From: a bacterium
GTDB taxonomy: Bacteria > SAR324 > XYD2-FULL-50-16
Reading direction: 5' to 3'
Assembly: GCA_018829445.1 (NCBI GenBank)
Contig: JAHJTV010000001.1
Location: forward strand, 26,100 to 90,099
DNA length: 64,000 bases
The translations under genes were made by a program, and so were the position numbers. The notes below the pieces were generated by a model that made no database searches, was not told the DNA's origin, and saw only the letters and a list, made by a program, of their open reading frames with translations. Shown here piece by piece: positions 44,745 to 55,102 of the stretch (positions within the stretch are counted from its first letter, which is position 1; every line of letters starts with the position of its first letter).

Positions 44745-45641
44745 TCACAAATGGAGTTTAAAAAAATTGACAACTTGAGTCTCAACTTTTTCCGGGTTTG
44801 AATTCCAGAGGTACTCGTGTCTGTTACAGGGAACTCCCCAAAAGCTCTTGGGATCTTTGGCTGCTTTATACAGCCTTTGGGCATGGCTGTAATCGACGTA
44901 ATCGTCCTGCTTGCATTGCATGATATAAACAGGCCGGGGTGATATGCGTGGGATGCTTCGCTCCGGAACAACCGAATAAAGATCCATGTCTCCCCTGATA
45001 TTGGCAATAAAAATCGCAACCGGAAGAATAGGGAATTCGGGAAGCCCGAAGTCCCGCTTGCCCACTTCCGCTAATTCGTCTACCACACTGGCGTAGGAAC
45101 TGCTGAACATCCCGGCTTTGATTCTTAGATCCTCCTCCATTGCCAAAATAGAAGTTGCGGCACCCATGGAAAAACCAAAAACGCCAATGGATTGTGCCTG
45201 TTTTTTATTAATAACCCAATCAATGGCAGCTTTCACATCCTTTTTTTCAAAATATCCCATGGAGGCAAAAGCCTTGTTACCACCTGATAACACCCGTGAA
45301 TCATACACCAGAAGATTAAATCCCGCATCATGTAGTGCTTTGACAAATCTTAATCCCTCATTTTTGCTACCACCGTGGCCGTGAACCAGGACAATAGTTT
45401 TCCCCGATCCTGTTGCAGGCATATACCACCCTTTCAGCTCTATCTCATCAGACGTAGTAAAACTGACATTCTCAAAAGAAACCGGGATTTCTGAAGGGTC
45501 ATTGCAATAAACATAGTGTTCTTTACGGCAGACAGATTTTGGATACAATACAAGTGAAGATAGATACCAGGATGCCGCCAACACAATAAGGCCTGCCAGG
45601 ATAACCAACGCCACAAGGATCTTAATTAATCGGGAAGTCAT
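44745..45641 (-). CDS. Alpha/beta hydrolase, membrane-anchored
   Basis: The 298-residue protein has an N-terminal membrane helix (about 8-30), so it probably faces the periplasm. Hydrolase landmarks: oxyanion strand IVLVHGHGGSKNEG near 80, nucleophile elbow GVFGFSMGAATS near 155, acid in YIMQCKQDDYVDY near 240 and the catalytic His in CNRHEYLW near 273. Related to the BAAT / dienelactone-type hydrolases; substrate unknown. Single gene, converging on the FKBP-methyltransferase gene (3 bp gap). Confidence 0.8.
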   Translation of the reverse strand: MTSRLIKILVALVILAGLIVLAASWYLSSLVLYPKSVCRKEHYVYCNDPSEIPVSFENVSFTTSDEIELKGWYMPATGSGKTIVLVHGHGGSKNEGLRFVKALHDAGFNLLVYDSRVLSGGNKAFASMGYFEKKDVKAAIDWVINKKQAQSIGVFGFSMGAATSILAMEEDLRIKAGMFSSSYASVVDELAEVGKRDFGLPEFPILPVAIFIANIRGDMDLYSVVPERSIPRISPRPVYIMQCKQDDYVDYSHAQRLYKAAKDPKSFWGVPCNRHEYLWNSNPEKVETQVVNFFKLHL

Positions 45642-45754
45642 AATGGTTTGTTTATGTGTAAAAGGATTAAACTGTATTTAAGCCGTTAGCGATCAGTTCA
45701 TAATGAAAATGTTTATAACTTGAGAGTTTGGCTTTATCTGTCATACCGGGCTTG

Positions 45755-45952
45755 CAGGTTGTGTCACAATATTAAAATCGAAGATTTTTCCAATATAAAC
45801 AGACGTCAAGTCACACTTGTCATCCCGGGCTTGATCCGGGATCTAGTTGAAATATATATTGCTTTATACCCTGGATACCGGATCGGAGTCCGGAATGACA
45901 CGTTGCGAACTAACTCAGCTGAGGTGCGTTTTATGTATTGTGACACAGCCTG
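45755..45952. mobile_element. MITE-like element enclosing repeat copy B
   Basis: CAGGTTGTGTCACAATA at 45755-45771 and TATTGTGACACAGCCTG at 45936-45952 are inverted repeats matching at 16 of 17 positions. Between them is a second copy of the GTCATCCCGG/CCGGAATGAC repeat (45819-45900). About 198 bp, no coding frame. No clear target duplication was seen. The rest of the 45642-46636 gap holds no supported gene. Confidence 0.6.
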
Positions 45953-46636
45953 TTGATCGGTATCCGTTGCTTTGAAATAATTATTGATTCCATGTCAAGT
46001 AGGGAATGACAACAGAACCGTCTTCTATAGTTTTTAACTTCTCTGAATTAAAAAAGAACTCAAAACCGTTCAGTTTATATATTTGCCATTATCAAAAGAT
46101 ATTGGAACCATTTCACCAAATAACAACAGGCAAGGAGTAACAAGAAAATTTCACCTTGTCGATAGAGAATTACTATCTTAATCCACCAAACGAGATCGGG
46201 AATCAGGATTAAAACCCGTCGGTATGATCAACTTTTAACTTCCCTTATAACACCCCGTACCTGTCCTTCAACCAGCTCTGGAATTGGATCAGACACTAAC
46301 CGGTTGTTATAATAGTTTAAAAAAACCGATCCAATTTATGTTTCCAAGATGTGATTTTTTGGCTATTTTACCAAGATGGTCACTTGAATACTATTGGACC
46401 TGAATTGGGATATTGGGTGAACCCTGAACTTGATTTCTTGTAACAGCAGGAATATTATAAACCTGTAATTATTAATATTTTTCAAAAGCTGTAGAGACAG
46501 CCTCTGAATACCGGCGACCCGACGCATATTTTGCCGGGAAAATACCTGCCGTATCACAACTTATAACTCGATGATGATCCACCCCTCGGATGATCGGAAA
46601 AAACAGAAACATTAGGAAACCTGACGGAAGAATTAA

Positions 46637-47269
46637 ATGGGAAATGTAACATTTGCGGACAAAGTATTTGCATTTGTTGTCGGATTAAGCGGACTACAGG
46701 CTTACGGTGCAATCCTTTTGATCCTGTTCGCTTGCGGATTAGGTTTACCTATCCCTGAGGATATTACCCTGTTTGCAGCGGGTTTTCTCGCCTTCAAGGG
46801 TCGCATTTCTCTATCCGGAGCTATAGTGGTCGGACTTTGCGGCGTCCTGATCGGTGATACTTTTATATATTGGATTGGCCGCAAATTCGGTCTCAAAGTG
46901 CTGTCATGGCCTGTGTTTCGAAAAGTGTTTACCCCAAAAAGAATCAAAAAAGCGGAAGAGAAAATCAGGGGAAAAGCCAGAATAATCTGTTTTACCGCTC
47001 GTTTCGCCCCCGGGTTGCGAGCCCCGATTTATCTCACTTCCGGCATCCTCAGAATCCCCTTTCCTGTCTTTTTTATGATGGATGCGTTTGCCGCCATGAT
47101 CAGTGTCCCTGTATGGGTTTGCCTGGCTTATTTCCTGGGTGAAAAGATAGAAAAGATATTCGAAATTGCCAAGACTGCCAAACAGGGGATCATCATTTTG
47201 ATCCTGATTCTGATTGTCGGGGTGATCTTCGTCAGTCTCAGGAGACGTTTCTTTCTGGGACGTTCATAG
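46637..47269 (+). CDS. DedA-family (VTT domain) membrane protein
   Basis: A 210-residue protein with about five hydrophobic segments. The DedA features are GLGLPIPEDITLFAAGFLAFKG near 40 and, further on, ARFAPGLRAPIYLTSGILRIP near 115, the G-x-R motif region of the family. DedA proteins are thought to be lipid carriers/scramblases (undecaprenyl or phosphatidylethanolamine) and affect membrane stress. Single gene. Confidence 0.87.
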   Translation: MGNVTFADKVFAFVVGLSGLQAYGAILLILFACGLGLPIPEDITLFAAGFLAFKGRISLSGAIVVGLCGVLIGDTFIYWIGRKFGLKVLSWPVFRKVFTPKRIKKAEEKIRGKARIICFTARFAPGLRAPIYLTSGILRIPFPVFFMMDAFAAMISVPVWVCLAYFLGEKIEKIFEIAKTAKQGIIILILILIVGVIFVSLRRRFFLGRS

Positions 47270-47404
47270 ATATCTGAAAACCCCCTTCCTTTTTTTGTAA
47301 ATTTATCATCCCCTTCAACAAAATAGGACTATCCGCTGTGCACTCCTGAACCTTTCGGACAAATTACTCTTGTTCAATCCAGATTGATATTTTGAAGATA
47401 CATT

Positions 47405-48172
47405 TTAAATAAATACGGACGTTCCTGATAACAGGAATTTGGTGGCCATTATCAGGATGGCAATGGCCAGGATGACTTTGATCGCCTTTTCTCCTTTTGC
47501 GATGGAGATTTTGGCAGACCACCAGGCTCCGACAGCATACCCGCAAGCCAGGAAAAAAGCATAAAACCAGTTTATATTCCCGGTCAGCCCAAAAACAAAC
47601 AGCAGGGGGATGGTGTAGACAAAAACGATAAAAACCTTGTGCATATTAACCCTGACCAAGTCAAGGTTGAGAAGATGGCGCAGGGCTCCCATCAATAAAA
47701 ACCCGATTCCCACCTGAATAAAACCACCGTAAAATCCGATCAGTACCATGGCAGGGTAAATCAGGTATTTTTTCCCTTTTTTCTCCAGGGATAGAGTTTT
47801 GTTTTTATTTGTTTTAGGAATAAAGAGTGTTATCAGGATCAATATCATAATAACTGCCAGGATCTGCTGGAACTGTTCGTTACTGATTCTAATGGCGAAG
47901 ACGGCACCCAAAATCGCCCCGGGAAGAGTAAACAGGGAAAGTTTAAAACTTTCTCCAAAAGCAGAATACTTTTCGGATCTGAAGGCTAAAACACCCGACG
48001 TGCTCTCCACCATCAAGCCGATACGATTGGTGCCATTGGCAACCGAGGCATCCATCCCCATTAAGATCATGACCCCCAGGGTTATTGTGGAGCCGCCCCC
48101 TGCCATAATATTCAGGATTCCGGATAGTATCCCGGAGATAAAAATGATGATCACATAGCCAACTTCAAGCAT
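47405..48172 (-). CDS. TauE/SafE-family anion (sulfite) exporter
   Basis: The 255-residue protein has about eight hydrophobic segments with the TauE pattern: GILSGILNIMAGGGSTITLG near 15-35 and, as the inverted repeat, FYGGFIQVGIGFLLM near 145. The family exports sulfite, sulfoacetate or related anions. Divergent from larA; no direct partner seen. Confidence 0.85.
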   Translation of the reverse strand: MLEVGYVIIIFISGILSGILNIMAGGGSTITLGVMILMGMDASVANGTNRIGLMVESTSGVLAFRSEKYSAFGESFKLSLFTLPGAILGAVFAIRISNEQFQQILAVIMILILITLFIPKTNKNKTLSLEKKGKKYLIYPAMVLIGFYGGFIQVGIGFLLMGALRHLLNLDLVRVNMHKVFIVFVYTIPLLFVFGLTGNINWFYAFFLACGYAVGAWWSAKISIAKGEKAIKVILAIAILIMATKFLLSGTSVFI

Positions 48173-48400
48173 GGTAATTCTTAGGTTTGTGTGTTGTTGA
48201 AAGGTAAGATCTCAGTCTTATAAAATGAGAATCATTTGTCAAAGGATGTTGATTGCAGGTTTCAGGCAATAATTGCTGATAGCTTGGATTTACAGAGATG
48301 AGGGAAGTCGCTAAAATAAAACAAAAAATTTGTTTAATCCGGAGAACTGGAAAACCCTTGAAACCGACTACCCTGAAATAACATCTAAAATCCAATACCA

Positions 48401-49639
48401 ATGCAAGAAATAATGTTGAAGTATGGTCAATTTTCAGTTGCCTTTGAGTCCAAAATCCCACCACTTGTATTTCAAATCAAAGAGCCGGCCACTGTCATCA
48501 ATCCGCGACTGTTTAAAACCAGGTTGCAGGAGCAACTCAAACTACTGCTACCAAATCTGACCAGCCCGGCCATCGTCATTGGCGATAAAACCAGGCTTTG
48601 CGGGTACAGGGAGTATTTGCCAATTGTGTTGGAAACACTTTTGGAAGCCGGTGCCGAAAAAGAACATATAAAACTGTTCATCGCCTACGGAACCCATCCG
48701 CAGCAGAGTGATGAGGACTGCCTTCGCTCCTATGGATCTGCGTATCATGAGTACAGTTTTATTCACCATAACTGTACCGATCCGGATTCTTTCCGGAACC
48801 TGGGAAAAACCTCACGGGGAACCGATGTTTATCTTCGCCGGGATATTGTGGAGGCGTCTTTTCTGTTGACTTTTGGTGCCATATCCCATCATTATTTTGC
48901 CGGGTACGGAGGCGGACGTAAACTCATATTTCCCGGTCTGGGGTATAAGCCCGCCATCTATCAAAACCATGGATTATTTCTGGACGGGGCAGCTCGGAAA
49001 CTTGCCCCCGGCTGTCAAGCCGGTGTTTTGGATGGAAATCCATTGGCAGAGGACCTGTTTGAAGTCGAATCCTTTCGACAGCCTGATTTAGCCATTCACG
49101 GTATTCTCAACAGCAGAGGGGAGGTGTGTGATTTGCTGACCGGTTCAGGTCGGGAAGTTTTCAGAAACGCCTGTCTGTTCCACGGACGTAATTGTGAATT
49201 CAAACATTCGGAACAATATGACCTGGTTTTAGCCTCTTGTGGCGGTTATCCCAAGGATATCAACTTTATCCAGGCCCATAAGGCAGTTCATAACGCTGCA
49301 GTTTTTGTCAGGGATGGCGGACATCTGATCCTTCTGGCAGAGTGCAGAGACGGAGTCGGTTCTCAGACTTTTCTACCCTGGCTGGAACTGGAAAGCTATG
49401 AAGCTGCTTTTCAACGCTTGCTTGAACACTATCAGGGAAATGGCGGCACAGCCTTGGCCATGATGGAAAAACTGAAACGAATCAGGATCTCACTGGTCAC
49501 TGAAATTAATGATAAGGAATCCGGGATCATAGGTTTTAACAGAATATCGATGGACAGCGCCAGGCAACTTGTTGGAGATTCCAACCGTCCGGTTGCCATT
49601 ATTCCCAATGCCAGTCTTCTGGTCAAAACAAACCGTTAA
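48401..49639 (+). CDS. larA: Lactate racemase family protein (LarA)
   Basis: LarA-family nickel-pincer racemase of about 412 residues. The N-terminal domain has YGTHPQQSDED near 105, with the histidine that matches LarA His108, and the middle has FGAISHHYFAGYGGGRKLIFPG near 165-185, holding the equivalent of His174 and the cofactor lysine Lys184. It should interconvert L- and D-lactate or a similar hydroxy acid. The Ni cofactor needs LarBCE, which are not in the window. The next gene, 18 bp on, codes for a D-lactate dehydrogenase, which fits one pathway. Confidence 0.85.
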   Translation: MQEIMLKYGQFSVAFESKIPPLVFQIKEPATVINPRLFKTRLQEQLKLLLPNLTSPAIVIGDKTRLCGYREYLPIVLETLLEAGAEKEHIKLFIAYGTHPQQSDEDCLRSYGSAYHEYSFIHHNCTDPDSFRNLGKTSRGTDVYLRRDIVEASFLLTFGAISHHYFAGYGGGRKLIFPGLGYKPAIYQNHGLFLDGAARKLAPGCQAGVLDGNPLAEDLFEVESFRQPDLAIHGILNSRGEVCDLLTGSGREVFRNACLFHGRNCEFKHSEQYDLVLASCGGYPKDINFIQAHKAVHNAAVFVRDGGHLILLAECRDGVGSQTFLPWLELESYEAAFQRLLEHYQGNGGTALAMMEKLKRIRISLVTEINDKESGIIGFNRISMDSARQLVGDSNRPVAIIPNASLLVKTNR

Positions 49640-49657
49640 TTGCCCGATTACAGAAAA

Positions 49658-52492
49658 ATGACACATTCAACACAACCCGAATTAACTCCTTTATCAACCT
49701 TGCTCGAAGGGGAGCTCCACACCGATCTTTTACGTCGTTACATGTTGTCAACGGACGGCAGTATTTATAAAAAACTTCCCCTGGGTGTGGTTTATCCCAA
49801 GTCCGCTGATGATGTCTCCAAAACAATTGCCTTTGCCAGGGAACATAAACTGACTGTCCATGCTCGTGGCGCAGGCAGTGGTTTATGCGGTTCCGCCCTG
49901 GGAGGAGGACTGGTCATCGATTTTACCAAATATATGAACCGGTTGCTCAAGCTGGATCTGGAAAACCGGTGGTTTGAATGTGAACCGGGGTACCGATTCG
50001 GTGAGCTGGAGCAGGAGTTAGTCGGCAGCGGCCTCTTTTTTCCACCTGATCCTTCCAGCGGTGAATACGCCTCGTTTGGCGGGATGTACGGGACCAATGC
50101 CAGTGGGGCTCACTCTGTCAAATACGGAAATGTCTCGGATTACATACTGGATGCCTGCGTACAGTTTGCCGACGGTTCCAGCCACATCCTTTCGGAAATA
50201 GAGACCACCCCGTTGGACCAGCTGCCGGAAAACCTGTCTGCATTGGCATCTGTTTATAGCCAAAACGAAAAAACAATTGAGGATTCCTATCCGGAGATCC
50301 GCTGTAATGTAGCGGGATACAACCTGAGAGGCCTGGTGCACAACGGCAGGCTGACCATGCAAAAGCTGTTTGCCGGAGCCGAAGGCACCCTGGGTGTCGT
50401 TACACGTCTGCGGTTCGGGTTACATGAAAAACCGGCTTATGATAGTTTAGTGGTAGCCTTCTTCAAGGATATTATCAGTTCAGCCAAAGCGGCCCAGAAA
50501 GTGATACCCATGAAGCCGTCGGGAATAGAAATCATGGACAAATCACTGCTGAATCTGGCGCGCGACAATGATCCGCAACTGCGCGACAAGATTCCCGGAG
50601 ATATTGATAACCTGCTGCTGATTGAATTTGATTCAAGTGACAAAGAGGAAGCCACCCGATTGGCTGAAAAGGCAAGAGAAATACTGATTACAGAGGGATT
50701 GTCAAGCCAGTCGCACCTGGCAGCCACCCAGGAGGAAAAAGCCAGATTCTGGGCTGTCCGAAAGGCCGCCGTCCCTATTCTGTATAAACTAAAAGGCGAA
50801 AAAAAAATACTGGCGTTAATCGAAGATGCGGCCGTTCCCATTGATGGACTGGTTGACTATTTTGAAGGAATATACCGAATTCTGAACAGCCACAATCTTA
50901 AGTTTGTCGTCTACGGACACATAGCCAAGGGTTTAATGCACACGCGCCCCCTGTTGAACCTGAAAAGCGCTGAAGATATTGCTCTGCTGAAGGTGCTGAC
51001 GGATGAGGTTTACGATCTTGTCTCCGGTTTAGGCGGCACGGTCTCCGGGGAACATGGCGATGGGCGAATTCGCAGTGCTTATATCAAAAAACGATACCCG
51101 GAGATCTACTCCCTGTTTTTGGAAACAAAGCGACTGCTCGATAGTGATAATATGTTCAATCCGGAGATCATAACACATTACGATCCCAACCAGGTGGCCT
51201 CCAACTTACGATATGGAACCCAATATACCGGCAAAGACTTGCCGGAAAAGCAACTGGTCTGGGATGAGGGATTCCCGGATCAGGTCGAAACCTGTCATGG
51301 GTGTTCCAAATGCACTACCATTACAACGGCAACCCGGATGTGTCCCGTTTTCAAATTTACAAGAGACGAGACAGCGGCTCCCAAGGCAAAAGCAAATGTG
51401 CTGCGAGCGTTAATGTCCGGAATCATTGCGGACAAGGAGCTGTTCACCAAACAGTTTCAAAAGGTCATCAACCAGTGTGTCAATTGCGGTAGTTGCTACC
51501 AGGAGTGCCCGTCCAACGTGAATATCCCCAAAATGTCGCTAGAGGCAAAAGCCCAATTTGTGAATCGTCATGGAGTATCTCTGCAAAACCGCGTCGTGAC
51601 CAATCTGGAATCAGCTGCCAGATTAACCCACCGGTTTTCACATCTGACTAAACCGCTTCTGGAACTGTCCCCTGTCAGAAAGATAACAGAGAGCATTCTT
51701 GGAATTTCATCACAGCGGGATCTGACACTTTTTGCCATAAAGCCTTTGAGGAAGAGAGTTCCTTTGCAGTCGGGTGATGGTAGCAACAAGGTTTTGTATT
51801 TTGCCGGTTGTTACGCATCCTACATTAAACCTGAAATCGGTGAAGCTGCAATCAAGGTTTTAACGAGGCTTGGGAAGACTGTTCTGACACCTGAGCAGCA
51901 TTGTTGCGGTTTACCAATGCTCTCCAAGGGAATGGTCAAGGAGGCTCGGGACAAAGTCCGGCAAAACCTGAAACAATGGGCGCACCTGCTCCAAGAGGTT
52001 GATCACCTTGTGGTCACCTGTTCCTCCTGTGGTTTGTCACTGGTGCAGGAGTGGTCCTATCTGATGAAAGATGAGGTTATGGAACAGGTTAAAGACAAGA
52101 TGGTTCATATATCAGCTCTGGTAAATGCTCGTGCGGATCTACTTCAATTTAAGGTTTTTAATAGAAAATTGGGCTATCACATGCCCTGTCATTTAAAAAT
52201 TCAGGATCAGGCAAACTCTTCAATCCAGTTATTAAACAGCATTCCGGGATTGGTTGTCGATGACCTTAAAAGTCATTGTTGCGGAATGGCCGGAAGTTGG
52301 GGATTGTTCAAGGAAAACTTTCAGCTCAGCAGAGAGATCGGATCGTTGATGATCAATCGATTGGAGGCTTCCAGTGCAGAAGTCGGAGTAACGGATTGTC
52401 CAACCTGCCGCATGCAGATGGAGCAGTTCAGCCAAAAACCGATATTTCATCCGATAGAGATAGTGGCAAACAGTCTCAAATCGGATGAGTGA
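49658..52492 (+). CDS. D-lactate dehydrogenase-like FAD/Fe-S/CCG protein
   Basis: About 944 residues with three parts. Residues 40-480 are FAD-linked oxidase (GlcD/Dld type): HARGAGSGLCGSALGGGLVIDF, DPSSGEYASFGGMYGTNASGAHSVKYG and the GEHGDGRIRS segment. Then two [4Fe-4S] sites, CHGCSKCTTITTATRMCP and CVNCGSCYQECP. The last part is an HdrD/GlpC-like CCG region (AGCYASYIKPEIG, CCGLPM, CCGMAGSWG). It should oxidise D-lactate or another 2-hydroxy acid and pass electrons to a low-potential carrier or quinone. Start is ATG 49658; a TTG at 49640 is less likely. Co-directional with larA. Confidence 0.88.
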   Translation: MTHSTQPELTPLSTLLEGELHTDLLRRYMLSTDGSIYKKLPLGVVYPKSADDVSKTIAFAREHKLTVHARGAGSGLCGSALGGGLVIDFTKYMNRLLKLDLENRWFECEPGYRFGELEQELVGSGLFFPPDPSSGEYASFGGMYGTNASGAHSVKYGNVSDYILDACVQFADGSSHILSEIETTPLDQLPENLSALASVYSQNEKTIEDSYPEIRCNVAGYNLRGLVHNGRLTMQKLFAGAEGTLGVVTRLRFGLHEKPAYDSLVVAFFKDIISSAKAAQKVIPMKPSGIEIMDKSLLNLARDNDPQLRDKIPGDIDNLLLIEFDSSDKEEATRLAEKAREILITEGLSSQSHLAATQEEKARFWAVRKAAVPILYKLKGEKKILALIEDAAVPIDGLVDYFEGIYRILNSHNLKFVVYGHIAKGLMHTRPLLNLKSAEDIALLKVLTDEVYDLVSGLGGTVSGEHGDGRIRSAYIKKRYPEIYSLFLETKRLLDSDNMFNPEIITHYDPNQVASNLRYGTQYTGKDLPEKQLVWDEGFPDQVETCHGCSKCTTITTATRMCPVFKFTRDETAAPKAKANVLRALMSGIIADKELFTKQFQKVINQCVNCGSCYQECPSNVNIPKMSLEAKAQFVNRHGVSLQNRVVTNLESAARLTHRFSHLTKPLLELSPVRKITESILGISSQRDLTLFAIKPLRKRVPLQSGDGSNKVLYFAGCYASYIKPEIGEAAIKVLTRLGKTVLTPEQHCCGLPMLSKGMVKEARDKVRQNLKQWAHLLQEVDHLVVTCSSCGLSLVQEWSYLMKDEVMEQVKDKMVHISALVNARADLLQFKVFNRKLGYHMPCHLKIQDQANSSIQLLNSIPGLVVDDLKSHCCGMAGSWGLFKENFQLSREIGSLMINRLEASSAEVGVTDCPTCRMQMEQFSQKPIFHPIEIVANSLKSDE

Positions 52493-52839
52493 CAGCTGAT
52501 AGACTCAAGATAAGAATAGTAAGAGGATTGACGGCGCCAGGGTTTGTGATTAGAGTCATATTGTTCCGATATTTAAACGCCTTTTTTTTCAAATTTTTAC
52601 CGTAAAAACGTTCCCATGAATGTTTTTGCTCAATGAATACTGGGATAAGTTTTACTACCTTAAGAAATATAATCGGTCAAAAAGGAAGAAAAAGTCTAAG
52701 ATTACGATTGGTTATGTCATGAAGATTGCATTAACATGGGAAAGAAACCCATTGTTTATCCCTCAAAAATTAGTGGGTTATCTAAAAGAATATTGATGAA
52801 TTAGAGTTAACTTACTATAATATCTTTTTTTTAAGTGGC
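52493..52839. other. Gene-free stretch between D-lactate dehydrogenase and STAS genes
   Basis: AT-rich, no credible coding frame and no clear promoter. A weak hairpin (AAAAACG/TGTTTTT) at 52604-52627 could be a terminator. Confidence 0.4.
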
Positions 52840-52857
52840 ATGGAGGATATACCGGAT

Positions 52858-53193
52858 ATGAGGACCGAGGAGTTAGAGGTCGAAAATGTTTCCATATTGA
52901 GACTTTTCGATCGTATCGATTCTAACAGTTGCAAGGAGTTGAAAGGTAAAGTCAATTCCCTGATCGATAACAACAAGCTTAAGCTCCTGCTCGATTTACA
53001 AAACGTTGAATCGGTAGACAGCTCCGGACTGGGCATGCTGATCAGCTGCTTAAAATCCGTTACCAACGCCGGGGGGCTTTTGAAAATCTCCCACCTGCAT
53101 AACGGCACCAAAAATACGTTTTATTTAACCCGAATGGACCGTATATTTGATATTTTTGAGAACAACGAAACAGCCCTGCATAGTTTCCGGTAA
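52858..53193 (+). CDS. STAS-domain anti-sigma-factor antagonist
   Basis: About 111 residues of the SpoIIAA/RsbV type. The phosphoacceptor region is VESVDSSGLGMLISCLK near 60-75, with the conserved serine in DSSGLG. Such proteins switch anti-sigma kinases by phosphorylation. No kinase is nearby. GGAGG at 52842-52846 supports the start at 52858, although an ATG at 52840 is also open. It precedes the glycosyltransferase by 42 bp and may be in one transcript with it. Confidence 0.82.
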   Translation: MRTEELEVENVSILRLFDRIDSNSCKELKGKVNSLIDNNKLKLLLDLQNVESVDSSGLGMLISCLKSVTNAGGLLKISHLHNGTKNTFYLTRMDRIFDIFENNETALHSFR

Positions 53194-53235
53194 TCATTTA
53201 ATCCGCAATCAACCCGATTCAGGTGGAGACTGACC

Positions 53236-54510
53236 ATGAATATATGGAAACGCCAAACCCTCTCATTTGGTTTTGTTTCCACACGGTTTGCAGGCACTGA
53301 TGGTGTTTCGCTGGAAACAAAAAAATGGGTCGATGTTTTAACGGAAAACGGTTGTAAGGTTTATTACATGGCCGGCGAGCTTGACACGCCTTCCGAAATC
53401 TCATTTGAAGTCCCCAAAGCCCACTTCCTGCACCCGGAAATTCTGGAGATTCATAACACCCTTTTCACCAAAAAGAATCGAGATCGGGAGATCACCAGAC
53501 AAGTCTATCGTCTGAAGGAGGAGATTCGTGATAAACTGGAGGAGTTCCATAACCGATTCAGATTTGACATTCTGGTCGTCGAAAATGCCCTGGCGATTCC
53601 CGTAAACATCCCTTTCGGACAGGCGTTAACCGAGTTTATTATTGAGAAACGGATTCCAACCATCGCTCATCATCACGACTTTTACTGGGAGCGACAGCGG
53701 TTTCACAGTTATGCGGCCATGGATTACCTGCGATCCTTTTTTCCACCTCAGCAACCTAATATTCAGCATGTTGTCATCAACTCCATCGCCGGATCTCAAC
53801 TCTCAAGAAGAACCGGAGCCCCCTGGACGGTGATTCCCAATGTAATGGATTTTAAAACCATGCCCCAGGAGATCGACGAATACAACCGCGACATTAGAAA
53901 GGAGCTGGAGGTTTCAGAAAAGTGCAACCTGATTCTACAACCAACGAGGCTGATCTCCAGAAAGGGAATTGAGACATCCATTGAACTGGTCAGCAGGCTT
54001 GAATGGCCCGATTGCGCATTAGTCATTCCCCATGCTGCCGGTGATGAGGGATTTGATTATCAGCACCGGGTTGAGGATTACGCCAGGTACATGAATGTCA
54101 AACTCCGAATTTTCACCGATCGAATCGCCAAAGAGAGATACACTGATGATAAGGGAGTTAAACACTACACCTTATGGGACATCTATCCGCATGCCGACCT
54201 GATATCATACCCGTCTCTCTATGAAGGATACGGAAATGCTTTTGTAGAAGCCATCTATTTCAAAAAACCGGTGCTGGTTAACCGATACAAAATATTCGAG
54301 GCTGACATCGAACCCCTGGGCTTTAAGGTAACCAGCTTTGATGGGTTTTTAAAGAAGAGCACCATCGATTCCATAATAGCGCTCTTACAAAACAGGGATG
54401 AGTTGGCCCAAATGGCGGAGTCCAACTATATGCTGGGCTGGCGTTATCTTTCTTATGAAATGCTGGAAGAGAAACTGGAGGGCTTGTTGACTAACATTTA
54501 CGGATCATAA
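53236..54510 (+). CDS. GT4-family glycosyltransferase
   Basis: The 424-residue protein begins with the donor-site-like STRFAGTDGVSLETKKWVDVL near 15-35 and has the GT4 C-terminal domain with LILQPTRLISRKGIETSIELV near 235 and SYPSLYEGYGNAFVEAIYFKKPVLVNRY near 330 (E-x7-E motif). Related to the mannosyl/glucosyl-transferases of sugar-glycerate (compatible solute) or lipid glycoside synthesis; the acceptor cannot be named. Good Shine-Dalgarno region (GGTGGAG) ten bases upstream. Confidence 0.83.
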   Translation: MNIWKRQTLSFGFVSTRFAGTDGVSLETKKWVDVLTENGCKVYYMAGELDTPSEISFEVPKAHFLHPEILEIHNTLFTKKNRDREITRQVYRLKEEIRDKLEEFHNRFRFDILVVENALAIPVNIPFGQALTEFIIEKRIPTIAHHHDFYWERQRFHSYAAMDYLRSFFPPQQPNIQHVVINSIAGSQLSRRTGAPWTVIPNVMDFKTMPQEIDEYNRDIRKELEVSEKCNLILQPTRLISRKGIETSIELVSRLEWPDCALVIPHAAGDEGFDYQHRVEDYARYMNVKLRIFTDRIAKERYTDDKGVKHYTLWDIYPHADLISYPSLYEGYGNAFVEAIYFKKPVLVNRYKIFEADIEPLGFKVTSFDGFLKKSTIDSIIALLQNRDELAQMAESNYMLGWRYLSYEMLEEKLEGLLTNIYGS

Positions 54511-54672
54511 ATCCCTTCAAGGTCAGGAATCTTCGACCCAAAAGTCGTCACTCAGTCTCTGGTAATAAATTTACGTCTCCTATTACAATCATCAATGCCA
54601 TTTCATTTTTTTTATGGGACTGTCTAGTCTGATTACACACCTTCAGTATAAAATGTCTCACACAGGTTAAAA

Positions 54673-54972
54673 ATGAACATCAAGATTACAGATGAAGCCT
54701 TGCCCCTATGGAACAGATTATCCGATGAAGAAAAGAAAAGCTGGACGAGCAATGTCACCTGTCAGAAATGTCACAAGGAGATTAATGCCGCTGATTTCTC
54801 AGGTTCTCTTTATGAGGGCCAGCTGGCTTTGTTCCACATGTGTACACAATGCAGCAACAAAGAGGTCCGACTGATCGATGTTGAGGGCCAGACTCAAAAG
54901 GACATTGATGATGATTTTGAGCAATGGGTAAAAGCCAAAAAAGCAGCCCACCCGGAGAAATTCAGATCATAG
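54673..54972 (+). CDS. Small zinc-ribbon-like hypothetical protein
   Basis: 99 residues with CQKCHKEI near 30-34 and CTQCSNKEV near 57-62, two CXXC knuckles that could bind zinc. The rest is charged and has no known motif. It lies next to the integron integrase but is not part of the cassette array, because no attC site is seen beside it. Confidence 0.6.
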   Translation: MNIKITDEALPLWNRLSDEEKKSWTSNVTCQKCHKEINAADFSGSLYEGQLALFHMCTQCSNKEVRLIDVEGQTQKDIDDDFEQWVKAKKAAHPEKFRS

Positions 54973-55102
54973 AAATAACTATTCAGCAGTATAACCATAT
55001 AACGCCAGACACACCCACTTTCACTGGAATGGATCACGGATATGAAATACTACTGAATAATTACCAATAGAATTGTCAAACAGACCTTGACAGGCTTTTA
55101 TA

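Noticed and set aside
46363..46557. Short minus-strand open frame in the 1 kb gap before dedA
   Set aside because: No ribosome site, no motif, composition like the surrounding AT-rich spacer.
54973..55102. Possible attC at the far side of intI
   Set aside because: No paired arms or core sites recognised; the zinc-ribbon gene beside it is therefore not called a cassette.
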